Shown: positions 1 through 10,683, numbered from the stretch's first letter. The stretch is DNA of 64,000 nt from Allorhizobium ampelinum S4 (GCF_000016285.1 NC_011989.1:127001-191000), one strand, 5' to 3'. Program-made: numbers and translations. The notes: generated by a model not told the origin, from the letters alone.

Positions 1-125
1 ATTTCACGCATACCAGCGCGTTCAACAGCAGAGATATGCACGAATGCATCTGGGCCGCCATTGTCAGGCTGAATGAAGCCGAAGCCCTTAGTGGAATTAA
101 ACCATTTAACTGTGCCAGTGGTCAT
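1..125 (-). CDS. CspA-family cold shock protein (3' end cut off by window)
   Basis: The first 41 residues are visible, starting at ATG 125 after an AAAGGG ribosome site. They contain the two nucleic-acid-binding motifs of cold shock domains, RNP1 (KGFGFI) and RNP2 (FVHI), and begin TVKWFN as in CspA paralogues. The family consists of small single-domain OB-fold proteins of about 70 residues that bind single-stranded RNA or DNA and melt mRNA structure in the cytoplasm. The C-terminal part and stop lie outside the window. Rhizobia carry several paralogues, so no numbered symbol is given. Confidence 0.9.
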   Translation of the reverse strand, partial: MTTGTVKWFNSTKGFGFIQPDNGGPDAFVHISAVERAGMRE

Positions 126-449
126 GATGAACCCTTTCATAGCATATTGAGTGACCACAGCGCATAACGCCGTGGATGAGGATAGCGATTTTTGAAAGGA
201 AGGTTCGTTCAGGGCGCGGTGCTAATTGCGCGGTAACCAAAGCTCAGCAAGCAAATATCGATGACCAATAGATACCCCCTCAAGGCGGCCATGTCAACCA
301 AAGCTTTGAATTTATTATGATCCGCCTTTTTCCCAAGCCATGGTCAAGGGGTCCAAAGCCTTGTATCCGCACCGTAATCTCTGTCTGTGCGGCACCGCGT
401 TCAAACGTCCATTCTGTCGCTCGTGACTGTGCCGTTTGCACTCTTTTGG
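126..449. other. Intergenic region upstream of the cold shock gene
   Basis: No convincing gene. It separates the stop of xseA from the start of the cold shock gene, both on the minus strand, and probably holds the promoter and a long 5' leader of the latter, as is usual for csp genes. No clear hairpin terminator for xseA was found. Confidence 0.4.
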
Positions 450-2081
450 TTAGAAAAGACTACCCTGTCCGGCGGGTGGCTCCGACTTTTTCGGCGATTT
501 GGGCAAGGGATTCGGCCTTCCCGGGGCTGGGGTTGTCGTTGCGGAAGCGGCTTGCGGTGGAGGTGACGCCTTATCACCCTCTCCGGTCACAGCGGAAACC
601 CGGCCATCGGCAAATTCGATGGCGATGGCTCGTCCATCCTCAAGTCCCGCCGCACGCGACAGGGGCCGATCATCCTGCCCACGGATTACGGCATAGCCGC
701 GCATCAGGACATTCTTGTAGGACAGCGATTGCAGCATCCGGTCATGGGCCGAGACCGTGGAGCGGGCGCGGCGCAGATCGTTGATAACAGCGCTGTCGGC
801 CCGGCGCGAAAAGCTGTCCAGCCGGTCTCTCGAGCGTCCCGTTTGCGCTTTCAGCCGGGCCGGAACCGCCGTCAATGTTGCATCGATCCGTCCGAGATTG
901 GCTTTTTGCCGCTCGATCAGCCGTTCGATAATCCGGTCAGAAAGGGCGGCGCGTTCGCTGACCCGCTGTCGGCGTTCCACCAGGCGGCGCACCAGCATAT
1001 CCGGCGACAATTTGGCGGCGGCCCGCTCGAAGCTTTGCCGCTTGGTCATGGTGTTCAGTTCCAGGCTACGGCCAAGACCGCTGGCGGCTTCATCGAAACG
1101 GCGGCGCGGCAGCGCCAGCAATTGATCGAGAGAGGGCAGGGCGCGGGCCAGCGCCCGCAGGTTCTGGCGGCGATGATCCATCTGGCGGTTGACGGCGCCT
1201 GCCAGTCGGGCAGCAAGCCCGGCCAGTTGCGCTTCCAGATCCGCCTTGACCGGCACCGCCATTTCAGCCGCGCCTGTCGGTGTTGGTGCCCGGACATCGG
1301 CTGCATAGTCGATCAGTGTCCAGTCCGTTTCATGGCCGACCGCCGAAATCAGCGGAATGGCGCTGGCGGCGGCGGCGCGCACCACTGCTTCGTCGTTGAA
1401 GCTCCACAGGTCTTCAAGGCTGCCGCCACCGCGCGCAACGATCAGCACATCCGGCCTTGGGATGACACCATCAGGCTGAAAGGCATTGAAGCCGTTGATG
1501 GCGTTGGCAACTTCGTCGCCGGAGCCTTCACCCTGCACTTTGACGGGCCAGACCAGGACATGCACGGGAAAGCGGTCGGAAATCCGGTGAAGAATGTCGC
1601 GGATCACAGCGCCGGTGGGCGATGTGACGACGCCGATGACCTTTGGCATAAAGGGCAGCAATTGCTTGGTGGCCGGATCGAACAGGCCCTCCGCCGTAAA
1701 GCGACGTTTGCGCTCCTCGATCAGCGCCATCAGGGCTCCAGCGCCAGCCGGTTCCATCTGCTCGATGACGATCTGGTATTTGGACGAGCCGGGAAAGGTG
1801 GTGATGCGGCCCGTGGCGATCACTTCCATGCCCTCTTCGGGCCGGTATTTCAGCTTGGAAAACGAGCCCTTCCAGATCACCGCGTCGATCCGCGCCTTGT
1901 CGTCCTTAAGCGAAAAATAGGCATGGCCGGAGGAATGCTGGCCTCGAAAGCCGGAAATTTCGCCGCGCACCCGCACCTGGTCGAAGGCGGTTTCGATGGT
2001 GCGCTTGATCGATCCGGAAAGCTCCGAGACGGAAAATTCGGTCAGATTGCTGGGCTGGTCGTCGTCAAAGAAAGAGGCCAT
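450..2081 (-). CDS. xseA: Exodeoxyribonuclease VII large subunit
   Basis: A 543-residue protein of the XseA family. The N-terminal OB-fold (about residues 14-110) carries the GEISGF and KDDKARI signatures. The catalytic region shows the diagnostic [14 protein letters not shown] (216-229) and [13 protein letters not shown] (247-259) motifs. A long helical region rich in Arg and Gln follows (about 280-460), then a variable, Pro-rich tail. With several copies of XseB it degrades single-stranded DNA from both ends in the cytoplasm. xseB is not in this window; rhizobia usually keep it elsewhere. The tail of about 50 residues is longer than in E. coli (456 aa). Confidence 0.97.
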   Translation of the reverse strand: MASFFDDDQPSNLTEFSVSELSGSIKRTIETAFDQVRVRGEISGFRGQHSSGHAYFSLKDDKARIDAVIWKGSFSKLKYRPEEGMEVIATGRITTFPGSSKYQIVIEQMEPAGAGALMALIEERKRRFTAEGLFDPATKQLLPFMPKVIGVVTSPTGAVIRDILHRISDRFPVHVLVWPVKVQGEGSGDEVANAINGFNAFQPDGVIPRPDVLIVARGGGSLEDLWSFNDEAVVRAAAASAIPLISAVGHETDWTLIDYAADVRAPTPTGAAEMAVPVKADLEAQLAGLAARLAGAVNRQMDHRRQNLRALARALPSLDQLLALPRRRFDEAASGLGRSLELNTMTKRQSFERAAAKLSPDMLVRRLVERRQRVSERAALSDRIIERLIERQKANLGRIDATLTAVPARLKAQTGRSRDRLDSFSRRADSAVINDLRRARSTVSAHDRMLQSLSYKNVLMRGYAVIRGQDDRPLSRAAGLEDGRAIAIEFADGRVSAVTGEGDKASPPPQAASATTTPAPGRPNPLPKSPKKSEPPAGQGSLF

Positions 2082-2192
2082 GACAGTGTTTTATCCAAGC
2101 TTGCAAAAAAACGCATCTTTTTTTGGAAAGACGTTAACAGGCTTTGTTCGGGCCAATTTCATGGGGCCAATCGTTAACTCTCGGATGGCAAT

Positions 2193-2462
2193 ATGCCAGA
2201 CATCACGATTTGTCTGTCATACGGGATTGCATCCATGACCTTTCTCATCGCCATGGCAATTGGCATCGCCACCGGAATGACCCGAAGCATCATGGCGATT
2301 GTTGCGGTTTCCCTGGTGCTTTTGACGGCGGGGCTGGTCATGCTGGCTCTTTCGCCTGCGATGACGGCGATGGATCTGCTGACGGCGCTGATTGCCTATA
2401 ATGTCGGGCTGATCGATTGCCTGATGGTCTCGCTTGCTCTGTCACAGCGCAAGATCGCCTGA
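2193..2462 (+). CDS. Small integral membrane protein, unknown function
   Basis: Up to 89 residues and almost entirely hydrophobic: two to three predicted membrane helices (about 14-30, 33-55, 60-82) with few charges and a positive C-terminus (SQRKIA), suggesting a cytoplasmic end. The start is uncertain. ATG 2193 has only weak purine-rich sequence before it, and ATG 2235 (residue 15) would still keep all helices. It lies alone between the divergent xseA and the convergent GT-C-like gene. I do not recognise the family. Confidence 0.5.
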   Translation: MPDITICLSYGIASMTFLIAMAIGIATGMTRSIMAIVAVSLVLLTAGLVMLALSPAMTAMDLLTALIAYNVGLIDCLMVSLALSQRKIA

Positions 2463-2492
2463 CCTCACTATTCGTTTGTAAACTCTACCCGT

Positions 2493-4370
2493 TCACGGCT
2501 GCGGTTTGACCAAAAAGATCCGCAGGCCGGACTGGCTGTCAGCGGCAAGCGGCTGAAGATAATCAGGCACCCTGTTGCGGTTCAGGTCGGCATAAAGCCC
2601 ATCTGGCTTCAAGGCGATCAACTGGCGGGTTTGCGAATCGGAAGGGCAGAAGGCGAGAATGCCGACATGGGCGCCCACCAGAAAAGCACGGGCGTCCGGC
2701 GGGGTAGAGAGACCGATATGCAGTTCCGTCAACATGCCTGCCTGGTTGCGATGATAGGGTGCCGTCAATATCCGATGTGGGGTAAAGCGCAGGATGGAAG
2801 TGCCGCTTTCCGATGGGGCGGCAACCGTCGTCGGTGCTAAACTCGTCAATTGGACAAGAGCATTTTCAGATGAGCAATCGCGGCTGGCATCCTGGGATGC
2901 CGGGCCGGATCGACTCTGTGGTTTCAATCGTGCCGTTCCTTCCACGGCAAGGGTGCCTGCGATTGCCCACACGGAAGGGACCGACAGAAGAATGCTGGCG
3001 ATATAGGCAAGGCTTGGGATCATGCGGGCTGGTCGCAGCATTGCGCGCCTGCGCAGATCGGCAACCAGCAGCGCGAGCGGCAGGATCGGGATCAGGTTGG
3101 AAAACATTGCGCCGCGCACCTGGATCAGCGCGACACCGAGGCTAACCGCCAGCAAGAGCGCTAGCGCCAGATGCGCCTCCACCTGGTTTTTCCGCCAGAC
3201 CTGGATCAGGCAGACCAGCAGCCCGAACAGGCCGACGGCGTAAAAGCCGCCAAGAGTTCCCGGTTCCTGCTGTGCCATGGCAAAGATCGAGCGAGCCTCG
3301 CCGACATTGTTTAGCCAGAGTGTCACCAGCATCGGATCGAGGTTGGCGAGCGGATTGCCGAGGCATTGGGGCGCGACGATCAAGGCTGAGAAACCGACGC
3401 TGGCACCGATCACCAGCAGCAGGAACAGCCGAATACCGGCAGGGAACCGGCTGGCAAAGGCAGCAGCGGAAAACAGCAATCCGCCGCCAATGGCTGTCAG
3501 GGCGTAAAAGCCGAAGGAGAGATTGTCGCAAGTGACCGTGCGATAGGATTGCGGCGGCACGGTTGCCACAAACAGAAGTGTGACCGACAGCGCCAGGCTG
3601 AGAGAATAGGCCATGGCGCAGGCCCGCATAGCTTTGCCATGCCAGGCCCAGAGCAGGGCGACGATAGCGCAGGTCGTGGCAATCAGCGGGGTGGTCTCCG
3701 CGCCGATGGCCAGCGCCAGCGCCGCCGCCGCACCAGCCAACGCAAACAGTGTCGATGAGCGTGTCCCGGAGCGGGCGTCAGACTGAGTCGCTGGCGCAGC
3801 GGTTGAAAGCACGGCGGTCAGGAAAGCGATCAGGGCGATCTGGACATTGTGATGATCGATTGCGCCGGGCAGGAAACGGTTGGATGTCAGAAGATAAAGG
3901 GCGCTCAGGCAAAGCGCCAGATGCATGGTCACCCGGCCGCCCAGCGTCCATCCGGCAGCACCGAGCGACAGCATGACCGGCACGGTCCAGAGGAGCGGCC
4001 AAATGGCAAGGGCAACCGCTTCGGCTGTACGCGGCACAAACCAGATGCCCGCCAGCCGGATCAAGGCGGCAATCGGCCAATCGATCAACCGCGACCAATG
4101 CATCAGCGTGCCGGGTGCCAGGCCCAGCCGGTATTGCATCATGTCGAACCAGCCCTGACCGGCAAGATAATCCCTTACTTCGATCAGCCGCATGGCATCG
4201 TCATTGTCAGCGCCGACATAATCTTTTGCAAAGGGCAGCGTCGTTGCGCAGATGGCGACGATGACCAGCAGGCAATAGCCCAGCATGACCGGCAGGAGGC
4301 GCGCGGCGGTCCCGTGCGTCTTCACCAGACAAGTTGCAGAGAATACGGGAAGGGAAGACTTGGACGTCAT
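2493..4370 (-). CDS. Polytopic membrane protein, GT-C glycosyltransferase-like
   Basis: From ATG 4370 (start MTSKSSLPV) the product is 625 residues; an upstream in-frame ATG at 4532 would overlap the divergent GT2 gene and is less likely. About 11-12 hydrophobic segments are followed by a soluble C-terminal part of about 120 residues. After the first helix comes an acidic motif, GADNDDAMRLIEVRDY, in the position where GT-C enzymes (oligosaccharyl, mannosyl and arabinosyl transferases) carry their Asp-rich catalytic loop. GT-C enzymes use polyprenyl-phosphate sugars on the outer face of the membrane. The divergent neighbours encode a GT2 polyprenyl-phosphate glycosyltransferase and a GtrA flippase-like protein, so it may be the acceptor-specific (GtrC-like) part of such a system. 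Donor and acceptor are unknown. Confidence 0.7.
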   Translation of the reverse strand: MTSKSSLPVFSATCLVKTHGTAARLLPVMLGYCLLVIVAICATTLPFAKDYVGADNDDAMRLIEVRDYLAGQGWFDMMQYRLGLAPGTLMHWSRLIDWPIAALIRLAGIWFVPRTAEAVALAIWPLLWTVPVMLSLGAAGWTLGGRVTMHLALCLSALYLLTSNRFLPGAIDHHNVQIALIAFLTAVLSTAAPATQSDARSGTRSSTLFALAGAAAALALAIGAETTPLIATTCAIVALLWAWHGKAMRACAMAYSLSLALSVTLLFVATVPPQSYRTVTCDNLSFGFYALTAIGGGLLFSAAAFASRFPAGIRLFLLLVIGASVGFSALIVAPQCLGNPLANLDPMLVTLWLNNVGEARSIFAMAQQEPGTLGGFYAVGLFGLLVCLIQVWRKNQVEAHLALALLLAVSLGVALIQVRGAMFSNLIPILPLALLVADLRRRAMLRPARMIPSLAYIASILLSVPSVWAIAGTLAVEGTARLKPQSRSGPASQDASRDCSSENALVQLTSLAPTTVAAPSESGTSILRFTPHRILTAPYHRNQAGMLTELHIGLSTPPDARAFLVGAHVGILAFCPSDSQTRQLIALKPDGLYADLNRNRVPDYLQPLAADSQSGLRIFLVKPQP

Positions 4371-4530
4371 CGGTATTTCCGGTTGTTCGGGGCCTCCCGT
4401 TTTGGAGGGATGCGACCAAGATTCTTCGATTGTTCGGCTTATCCGAAACCTAGCCTTAACCTTCTCAAGAAATAGTAAAATCTCCAGGAGCCGCGTTTCG
4501 GCTGCCCGAACATGTGTATCGAGTAAGTTC

Positions 4531-5535
4531 ATGGGCCAGACACCAGTACCGGACGTGGCGGTCCTTATTCCCTGCTATAACGAGGCCAGCACCATTGCCT
4601 CCGTGGTGCGCGGTTTCCGTACCGCCCTGCCGCAGGCGCGGGTCTATGTCTATGACAATAATTCCACCGATGGTACGGCGCTGGCCGCCATGCTGGCCGG
4701 TGCCGAGGTGTTGCAGGAACGCAGGCAGGGCAAGGGGCATGTGGTGCGCCGGATGTTTGCCGATGTTGACGCCGATGTCTATCTGATGGCCGATGGCGAT
4801 GGCACCTATGCGCCGCAGGATGCGAATGCGTTGATCCATCTGCTGATGGAAGAGCGCGCCGACATGGTGGTCGCCACGCGCCGCAATGTCCACAATGATG
4901 CCGGACGCCAGGGTCATGCGCTTGGCAATCGCCTGTTCAACGGGCTCTACCGCTTTCTGTTCGGGCCGGGCTTTAGCGATATCTTCTCCGGCTACCGTGC
5001 CTTTTCGCGCCGCTATGTCAAAACCTTTCCGGCGGTGTCGGCAGGTTTTGAAATCGAGACGGAAATGTCTGTTCATGCCTCGCGGCTGAAATTGCCGGTG
5101 GTGGAACTGGAACTGGACTACGGACGGCGGCCAGAAGGCTCCCATTCCAAGCTATCGACCCTGCGCGACGGCGCAAAAATCCTTTGGATGTTCGCCATGT
5201 TGTCCAAGGAGACGCGGCCCTTTGCGACGTTTTCGGCGCTGGCCGGGCTGGTCCTGGCGATAAGCCTCGGTTTCATGGTGCCGGTTCTGGGCGAATATTT
5301 CACCACCGGCCTCGTTTCTCGGCTGCCGACCTGGGTCCTGTCGGTGGCGCTGCTGTTGATGAGCCAGCTATTGTTTATTGCAGGGTTGATTCTGGATTCG
5401 CTGTCACGGGCGCGGGCCGAGCATTTGCGGCTTTCCTACGTCGCCTTGCCCGCCTTTGTCGCTCCTGAAAACGCTGCCTTGTCAGCGGCTGATTCCGCCA
5501 TCGATCCGGCTCGGTCGGCTGCGGATGCTGCATGA
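4531..5535 (+). CDS. GT2 family glycosyltransferase (polyprenyl-phosphate sugar synthase type, GtrB/DPM-like)
   Basis: 334 residues from ATG 4531. The GT-A fold shows PCYNE (14-18), DNNSTDGT (42-49) and the metal-binding DGD (88-90), then the SDIFSGYR and FEIETEM signatures typical of dolichyl/undecaprenyl-phosphate sugar transferases. Two C-terminal membrane helices (about 235-255 and 265-290) anchor it. The family moves a sugar from a nucleotide donor to polyprenyl phosphate on the cytoplasmic face. The stop overlaps the next start (ATGA), so it is translationally coupled to the GtrA gene. Which sugar is used cannot be read from the sequence. Confidence 0.88.
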   Translation: MGQTPVPDVAVLIPCYNEASTIASVVRGFRTALPQARVYVYDNNSTDGTALAAMLAGAEVLQERRQGKGHVVRRMFADVDADVYLMADGDGTYAPQDANALIHLLMEERADMVVATRRNVHNDAGRQGHALGNRLFNGLYRFLFGPGFSDIFSGYRAFSRRYVKTFPAVSAGFEIETEMSVHASRLKLPVVELELDYGRRPEGSHSKLSTLRDGAKILWMFAMLSKETRPFATFSALAGLVLAISLGFMVPVLGEYFTTGLVSRLPTWVLSVALLLMSQLLFIAGLILDSLSRARAEHLRLSYVALPAFVAPENAALSAADSAIDPARSAADAA

Positions 5536-5906
5536 AAAAGCTGGTCCGTTTTGCTCTGGTTGGCAGTACGGGTTTTGCCGTGGATGCCGGGCTTTTATGG
5601 CTGCTTCTGTCTTACAGCGCTCTCGGCCCCTTGGCGGCCCGGGCCCTTGCCATTCTGGTGGCCCTGCTCGTCACATGGCGGCTTAACCGGGCCTTCACCT
5701 TCGGGGCGTCCCGGCGAAGCCTCGCCGTCGAGGGCTTTCGCTATGGCTCGGTCGGGGTGGTCTCGGCGCTGGTCAATTACGGTCTTTATGCCGGGTTGTT
5801 GATCGTCATCCCGGCACTCAATCCTTTCGCGGCGCTGGTTTTCGCATCGCTTGCCGCGATGGCGTTCAGCTTTTTCGGCTATTCGCGGTTTGTGTTTCGC
5901 CGTTGA
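5532..5906 (+). CDS. GtrA family membrane protein
   Basis: 124 residues with four predicted helices and the GtrA opening KKLVRFALVGSTGF, plus the conserved TWRLNRAFTF motif between helices 2 and 3 and a C-terminal FFGYSRFVFR. GtrA proteins are thought to flip polyprenyl-phosphate-linked sugars across the inner membrane. The ATGA overlap with the upstream GT2 gene makes the pair a unit; together with the divergent GT-C-like protein it resembles GtrA/GtrB/GtrC. Confidence 0.9.
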   Translation: MKKLVRFALVGSTGFAVDAGLLWLLLSYSALGPLAARALAILVALLVTWRLNRAFTFGASRRSLAVEGFRYGSVGVVSALVNYGLYAGLLIVIPALNPFAALVFASLAAMAFSFFGYSRFVFRR

Positions 5907-5925
5907 AGCACTGAAATCGGTTGGA

Positions 5926-6912
5926 TCAAACCGGTTCCCAACCATCCTTTTCGCTGGCCCGGTAGATCGCATCGATGAAGCGCTGGTTGGCGCGGGAGTT
6001 TTCCAGCGTCACAACATCGCTCTCCTCACCCCGCGCCGCCTTGGCAAACGCCTCAGCCTCCAGACGATATTGGCGGCTGTCGGGAAAGCGGAAGATTTGC
6101 GATTCGCTGTGGTTGCGGTTGGTCAGTTCCAGCTCTTCCGCCCCCCAGCGGTCGGCATTGAACGGTGATTTCACCTCGATAAACCCTTCATCCCCATGAA
6201 ACACCATGGTCTGGCGGGCGGCCATCTGCGTGGCGATGTAAAAGCTCATCTCGAAACTGCCGAAATCGGCTTTGACGCTGGAATAGATATCGGTGCCGAA
6301 TTCAGCATCGCGTTGCGTCACCGCCTGCACCCGCACCGGCTCAAGGCCTGTCACGAAGCGGGCGGTGATGGTCGGATAGACGCCAATATCCGGCAGCGCG
6401 CCGCCGCCGAGTTCCGGGATATTGCGCATATTGCCGGGGTCGCGGTTAAAGTAACTGAAAGACCCCTGCACATGCCGCAGCTTGCCGATGGCGCCATCGG
6501 CCAGAAGGGCGCGCACCTTGTGCCAGACAGGCGCATAGGTGACCATGAAGGCTTCCGAAATCAGCACCTTGTTACGGTCGCGCGCGGCGATCAGGCTGTC
6601 GATGTCCTCTGCCTTCAGGGCAATCGGCTTTTCGCATAGCACATGCTTGCCCGCATCGGCGGCCTTGATTGTCCATTCCACATGCTGGGCGGTCGGCAGG
6701 GGAATATAGACGGCATCGATCAGGTCGGAAGCCAGCATCTCTTCATAGGAGCCGAAAGCATGCGGCACGGAAAAGCGGTCAGCCATCGCCCGGGCCTTGG
6801 CAAGGTCACGGCTGGCAATGGCACTGACCACGGCCCCTTCTGCATCCTGAATGGCGGGTACGACCAGTTCACGGCCGATTTTCGCCGTCGATAAAATTCC
6901 AAACCGCAGCAT
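5926..6912 (-). CDS. Gfo/Idh/MocA family NAD(P)-dependent oxidoreductase
   Basis: 328 residues. The N-terminal Rossmann fold begins [10 protein letters not shown] (4-13); the family CEKP motif (93-96, K95) follows, and the C-terminal half is the alpha/beta substrate-binding domain with GGGALPDIG. The family oxidises or reduces sugars, inositols and related polyols. The closest type by overall pattern is the dimeric-dehydrogenase/glucose-fructose-oxidoreductase-like group. It converges on the GtrA gene and is divergent from an aldo/keto reductase. Substrate unknown. Confidence 0.88.
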   Translation of the reverse strand: MLRFGILSTAKIGRELVVPAIQDAEGAVVSAIASRDLAKARAMADRFSVPHAFGSYEEMLASDLIDAVYIPLPTAQHVEWTIKAADAGKHVLCEKPIALKAEDIDSLIAARDRNKVLISEAFMVTYAPVWHKVRALLADGAIGKLRHVQGSFSYFNRDPGNMRNIPELGGGALPDIGVYPTITARFVTGLEPVRVQAVTQRDAEFGTDIYSSVKADFGSFEMSFYIATQMAARQTMVFHGDEGFIEVKSPFNADRWGAEELELTNRNHSESQIFRFPDSRQYRLEAEAFAKAARGEESDVVTLENSRANQRFIDAIYRASEKDGWEPV

Positions 6913-7056
6913 GTCCTATCTCCTCCGCAAATCGTATTTCTGTAGACGACACATAACGCCTATGCCCGGATTGTGAACAGGGCTTGGTTGTTATCGGTGC
7001 AGTCCGCGTTATGTTCCTGTCGAATTTCCCTTCTCGATTTGTCATGGAGACCTATC

Positions 7057-8010
7057 ATGCAGAAACGAAATCTCGGCCGCTCCGGCCTCACAATCGCCCC
7101 CGTCGTGTTCGGCGGCAATGTGTTCGGCTGGACGGCGGACGAGCAAACCTCGTTTAGGCTGCTAGATGCGTTTTTCGATGCTGGTTACAATGCCATCGAT
7201 ACGGCGGATGTGTATTCCCGCTGGATAGACGGTCATTCCGGTGGCGAATCCGAGACCGTGATTGGCAAATGGCTGAAACAGGGCCACGTCGCCCGCGACA
7301 AGGCAGTGATTGTCACCAAGGTCGGCATGGATATGGGCCAGGGCAAACCCGCGCTTTCGGCCAAATGGATTGTCGAGGCGGTTGAAAACTCCCTGAAGCG
7401 GCTTCAGACCGACTATATCGATCTCTATCTCTCGCATACCTTCGATGCCGATACGCCGCATGAGGAAACGCTGGGTGCCTATGCCAGGTTGAAGGATGAG
7501 GGCAAGATCCGCGCCTTTGGCTGCTCGAATTTCGATGCCGTCCAATTGCAGGCATCCTTCGATGCGGCGGCCAAGGCTGGCCTGCCGCGCTATGATGTGA
7601 TCCAGCCGGAATATAATCTCTATACCCGCGAGAAATTCGAGGGGTCTCTGGCGGAGCTTTGCATCCGTGAAGACATCGGCGTCATCAGCTATTACGCGCT
7701 GGCGGCAGGCTTTCTCACCGGCAAATATCGCCAAGTGGAAGATGCAGAGGGCAAGGCGCGCTCCTACCGCGTCACCAACTATCTGAACGACAAGGGCCAC
7801 CGCATCCTCGCCGCCCTGGACGCGGTCGCAGCCGAGACCGGCACGACGCCCGCCACGGTGGCCATTGCCTGGGTCGCAGCCCGCCCCGGCATTACCGCGC
7901 CCATCGCCTCAGCCACCAGCCTGTCGCAGCTTGAAGCGATGGTCAGGGCTGGAACGCTTGAATTGTCTGCGGCGCAGATGCAAAGCCTGAATGAGGCCGG
8001 AGCAGACTAA
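7057..8010 (+). CDS. Aldo/keto reductase
   Basis: 317 residues from ATG 7057, which opens with the usual QKRNLGRSGL beta-hairpin; an upstream start at 6973 would add an atypical extension. The catalytic tetrad of the superfamily is visible: D in NAIDTADVY, the following Y, K in VIVTKVG and H in LYLSHTFD. An NADPH-dependent (alpha/beta)8-barrel of the YajO/Tas type that reduces aldehydes or ketones in the cytosol. It converges with the LysR gene at 8057. Substrate not predictable. Confidence 0.9.
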   Translation: MQKRNLGRSGLTIAPVVFGGNVFGWTADEQTSFRLLDAFFDAGYNAIDTADVYSRWIDGHSGGESETVIGKWLKQGHVARDKAVIVTKVGMDMGQGKPALSAKWIVEAVENSLKRLQTDYIDLYLSHTFDADTPHEETLGAYARLKDEGKIRAFGCSNFDAVQLQASFDAAAKAGLPRYDVIQPEYNLYTREKFEGSLAELCIREDIGVISYYALAAGFLTGKYRQVEDAEGKARSYRVTNYLNDKGHRILAALDAVAAETGTTPATVAIAWVAARPGITAPIASATSLSQLEAMVRAGTLELSAAQMQSLNEAGAD

Positions 8011-8056
8011 CGAGGCATGGCGGATCGATAGGGCTTTGCGCAGGTGCGAATCCGGC

Positions 8057-8947
8057 TCAACTCCGGTGCCGGAAGAAATCGACAAAGGCGCGCAGGGCCG
8101 GTCGCATCTGGCGGCGGGTGGGGTAATAGATGTAAAAGCCGTCAAAGGGCGGGCACCAGTCTTCCAACACCCGGATCAGCCTGCCCTCACGGATATCTTT
8201 GTCTACCCGCTGGTCAAAGACAAAGGCCAGCCCGACACCCTTTAGCGCCGCCAGCCGGATCAGTCGCTGGTCGGCCAGTGTCAGAACATCAGGCACATCC
8301 ACGGCAATCTGCTTGCCGTGTTTTTCCAATTCCCAGCGATAGATCCGCCCGCTGGAAAAGCGGCGGCGAATGCAGCGATGCTCCATCAGGTCATGTGGGT
8401 GGACGGGCAGGGGATGCCTTTCGAAATAGCTGGGTGCGCCGATAATCGTGCCGCTGATCGGTCCGCTCGCCTTGACCGCCACCATATCCGTTTCCAGATG
8501 TTCGCCAAGCCGAAGTCCTGCATCGAAACCCTTTTCGACAATATCCTCGAACTGATCATTGGTGATCAGTTCGAGTTGGATATCCGGATAGAGGCCGAGA
8601 AAGTCTCCAAGGCGCGGTACGATCAGGTCTTCGGCGGCCAGCGCGGGCATGGTGATCCGCAGCGGTCCGGCGGGATTGGATTTGTTTTCCGCCAGTGTTT
8701 CCAGCGCAGTGCCGATATCGGCCAGCGCTGGTGCCAGCTTTTGCAGCAATTGCCGCCCCTCCTCGGTCGGAGCGACACTACGGGTGGTGCGCGCCAACAA
8801 CCGCACGCCGAGGCTTGCCTCCAGCGCCGAGACTGCATGGCTGACAGCGGAAGGCGCGATGCCCAGTTCTTCCGCCGCCTTCCTGAAGCTGGATGTTTCG
8901 GCCACCGTTGCCAGCACGGCCAGTTGGGATAATTGAATCCTGTTCAT
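8057..8947 (-). CDS. LysR family transcriptional regulator
   Basis: 296 residues from ATG 8947. The winged helix-turn-helix (about 1-60) contains SSFRKAAEELGIAPSAVSHA and LGVRLLARTTRSV, classic for the LysR group that acts on quinone- or aldo/keto-reductase-type targets. The periplasmic-binding-protein-like effector domain follows (about 90-290). It is transcribed away from an aldo/keto reductase at 9050, and a perfect inverted repeat with a T-N11-A core touches its own start codon. By the usual LysR logic it should autoregulate and control the divergent reductase; the effector is unknown. Confidence 0.93.
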   Translation of the reverse strand: MNRIQLSQLAVLATVAETSSFRKAAEELGIAPSAVSHAVSALEASLGVRLLARTTRSVAPTEEGRQLLQKLAPALADIGTALETLAENKSNPAGPLRITMPALAAEDLIVPRLGDFLGLYPDIQLELITNDQFEDIVEKGFDAGLRLGEHLETDMVAVKASGPISGTIIGAPSYFERHPLPVHPHDLMEHRCIRRRFSSGRIYRWELEKHGKQIAVDVPDVLTLADQRLIRLAALKGVGLAFVFDQRVDKDIREGRLIRVLEDWCPPFDGFYIYYPTRRQMRPALRAFVDFFRHRS

Positions 8948-8966
8948 TGTTCTATTTGTTAGAACA
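8948..8966. promoter_or_regulatory. Perfect inverted repeat, probable LysR operator
   Basis: TGTTCTA-TTTGT-TAGAACA: 7-bp arms with a 5-bp centre, containing a T-N11-A arrangement as in LysR boxes. It sits in the 102-bp divergent interval between the LysR gene and the aldo/keto reductase and directly abuts the LysR start codon, so binding could block LysR expression. Confidence 0.65.
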
Positions 8967-9049
8967 GTGCTTGCGCATTTGCATCCATTATCTTTCGCGG
9001 CAAAGACGGTATTTTGCTGGTATTGATCCTGATTGAGAAGGTGAAGACC

Positions 9050-10051
<1,002 letters not shown>

Positions 10052-10073
10052 CCAAATCACATCGCCATAAAAA

Positions 10074-10105
10074 ATCTCCCCGGCATAGGGTTTTGCCGGG
10101 GAGAT
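10074..10105 (-). terminator. Rho-independent terminator of the DUF992 gene
   Basis: 12-bp perfect arms (10074-10085 and 10094-10105) with an 8-nt loop. On the minus strand the stem is followed by six U, fitting the end of the DUF992 transcript; it can also serve the converging reductase. Confidence 0.8.
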
Positions 10106-10125
10106 GAAGACCGTAGACGGGCGGA

Positions 10126-10683
10126 TCAGCCCTTGTAGTGCTTGCCGTGGCGCAGCGGCGGGCCATTATCCAGCGACTTTGGTGTGGACGGCGGCATATA
10201 GGCCAACTTCAGCGAGGCGAGTGTCGCTCCGAGATTGACGCCGAGTGTGCTTTCCAGCGCGATAGGCTGCAAGGCAACCGAGCCTTGGAAACCACCCATC
10301 AGCAGGTTGACAGCACCGCCAAACCCAACTGCGGCATTGGCGCTTGTGCCGCCATAGCTACCCTGCAAGGCGCCTTCCACCAGACGACCCGGCGCATAGA
10401 CTGCCCAGGCCATTTTGCCGCCCTGCACATAGCCCAGGTCGATGCCGATCTTGCTGAGGGTACCCTGATAATATTCGACCGGTGCCGATGTGGTCGGCTT
10501 GAATTCGCAGGTCAGGTCGCGGCTGGAGCCGACGACCGCACTGATGCCGGGGCTCATTTCGCAGGTGAGCATGCCAACCTGCACGGCTGCATTGGCGCTC
10601 GTGGCCGCCAGCGGCACGGCAAGAGCGGCGACAAGCGCCACCGCAGACAGCTTTGCGAGCGATGATTGAGCGAGCGATGACAT
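10126..10683 (-). CDS. DUF992 domain exported protein
   Basis: 185 residues from ATG 10683. This start is chosen over ATG 10698 because an AAGGAG ribosome site lies 6 nt before it and inside the longer version. A signal peptide ends near ATSANA-AVQ. The mature part begins VGMLTCEMSPG and has the paired Cys and Gly-rich pattern (GYVQGGKMAWAVYAP, QGSYGG) of DUF992, a rhizobial family of about 150-residue periplasmic or surface proteins of unknown function. The tail after LKLAYMP is basic and not family-conserved. Confidence 0.85.
   Translation of the reverse strand: MSSLAQSSLAKLSAVALVAALAVPLAATSANAAVQVGMLTCEMSPGISAVVGSSRDLTCEFKPTTSAPVEYYQGTLSKIGIDLGYVQGGKMAWAVYAPGRLVEGALQGSYGGTSANAAVGFGGAVNLLMGGFQGSVALQPIALESTLGVNLGATLASLKLAYMPPSTPKSLDNGPPLRHGKHYKG

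Noticed and set aside
4371..4532. Longer N-terminus (54 residues) for the GT-C-like protein
   Set aside because: It would overlap the start of the divergent GT2 gene and remove its promoter; residues are not membrane- or family-like.
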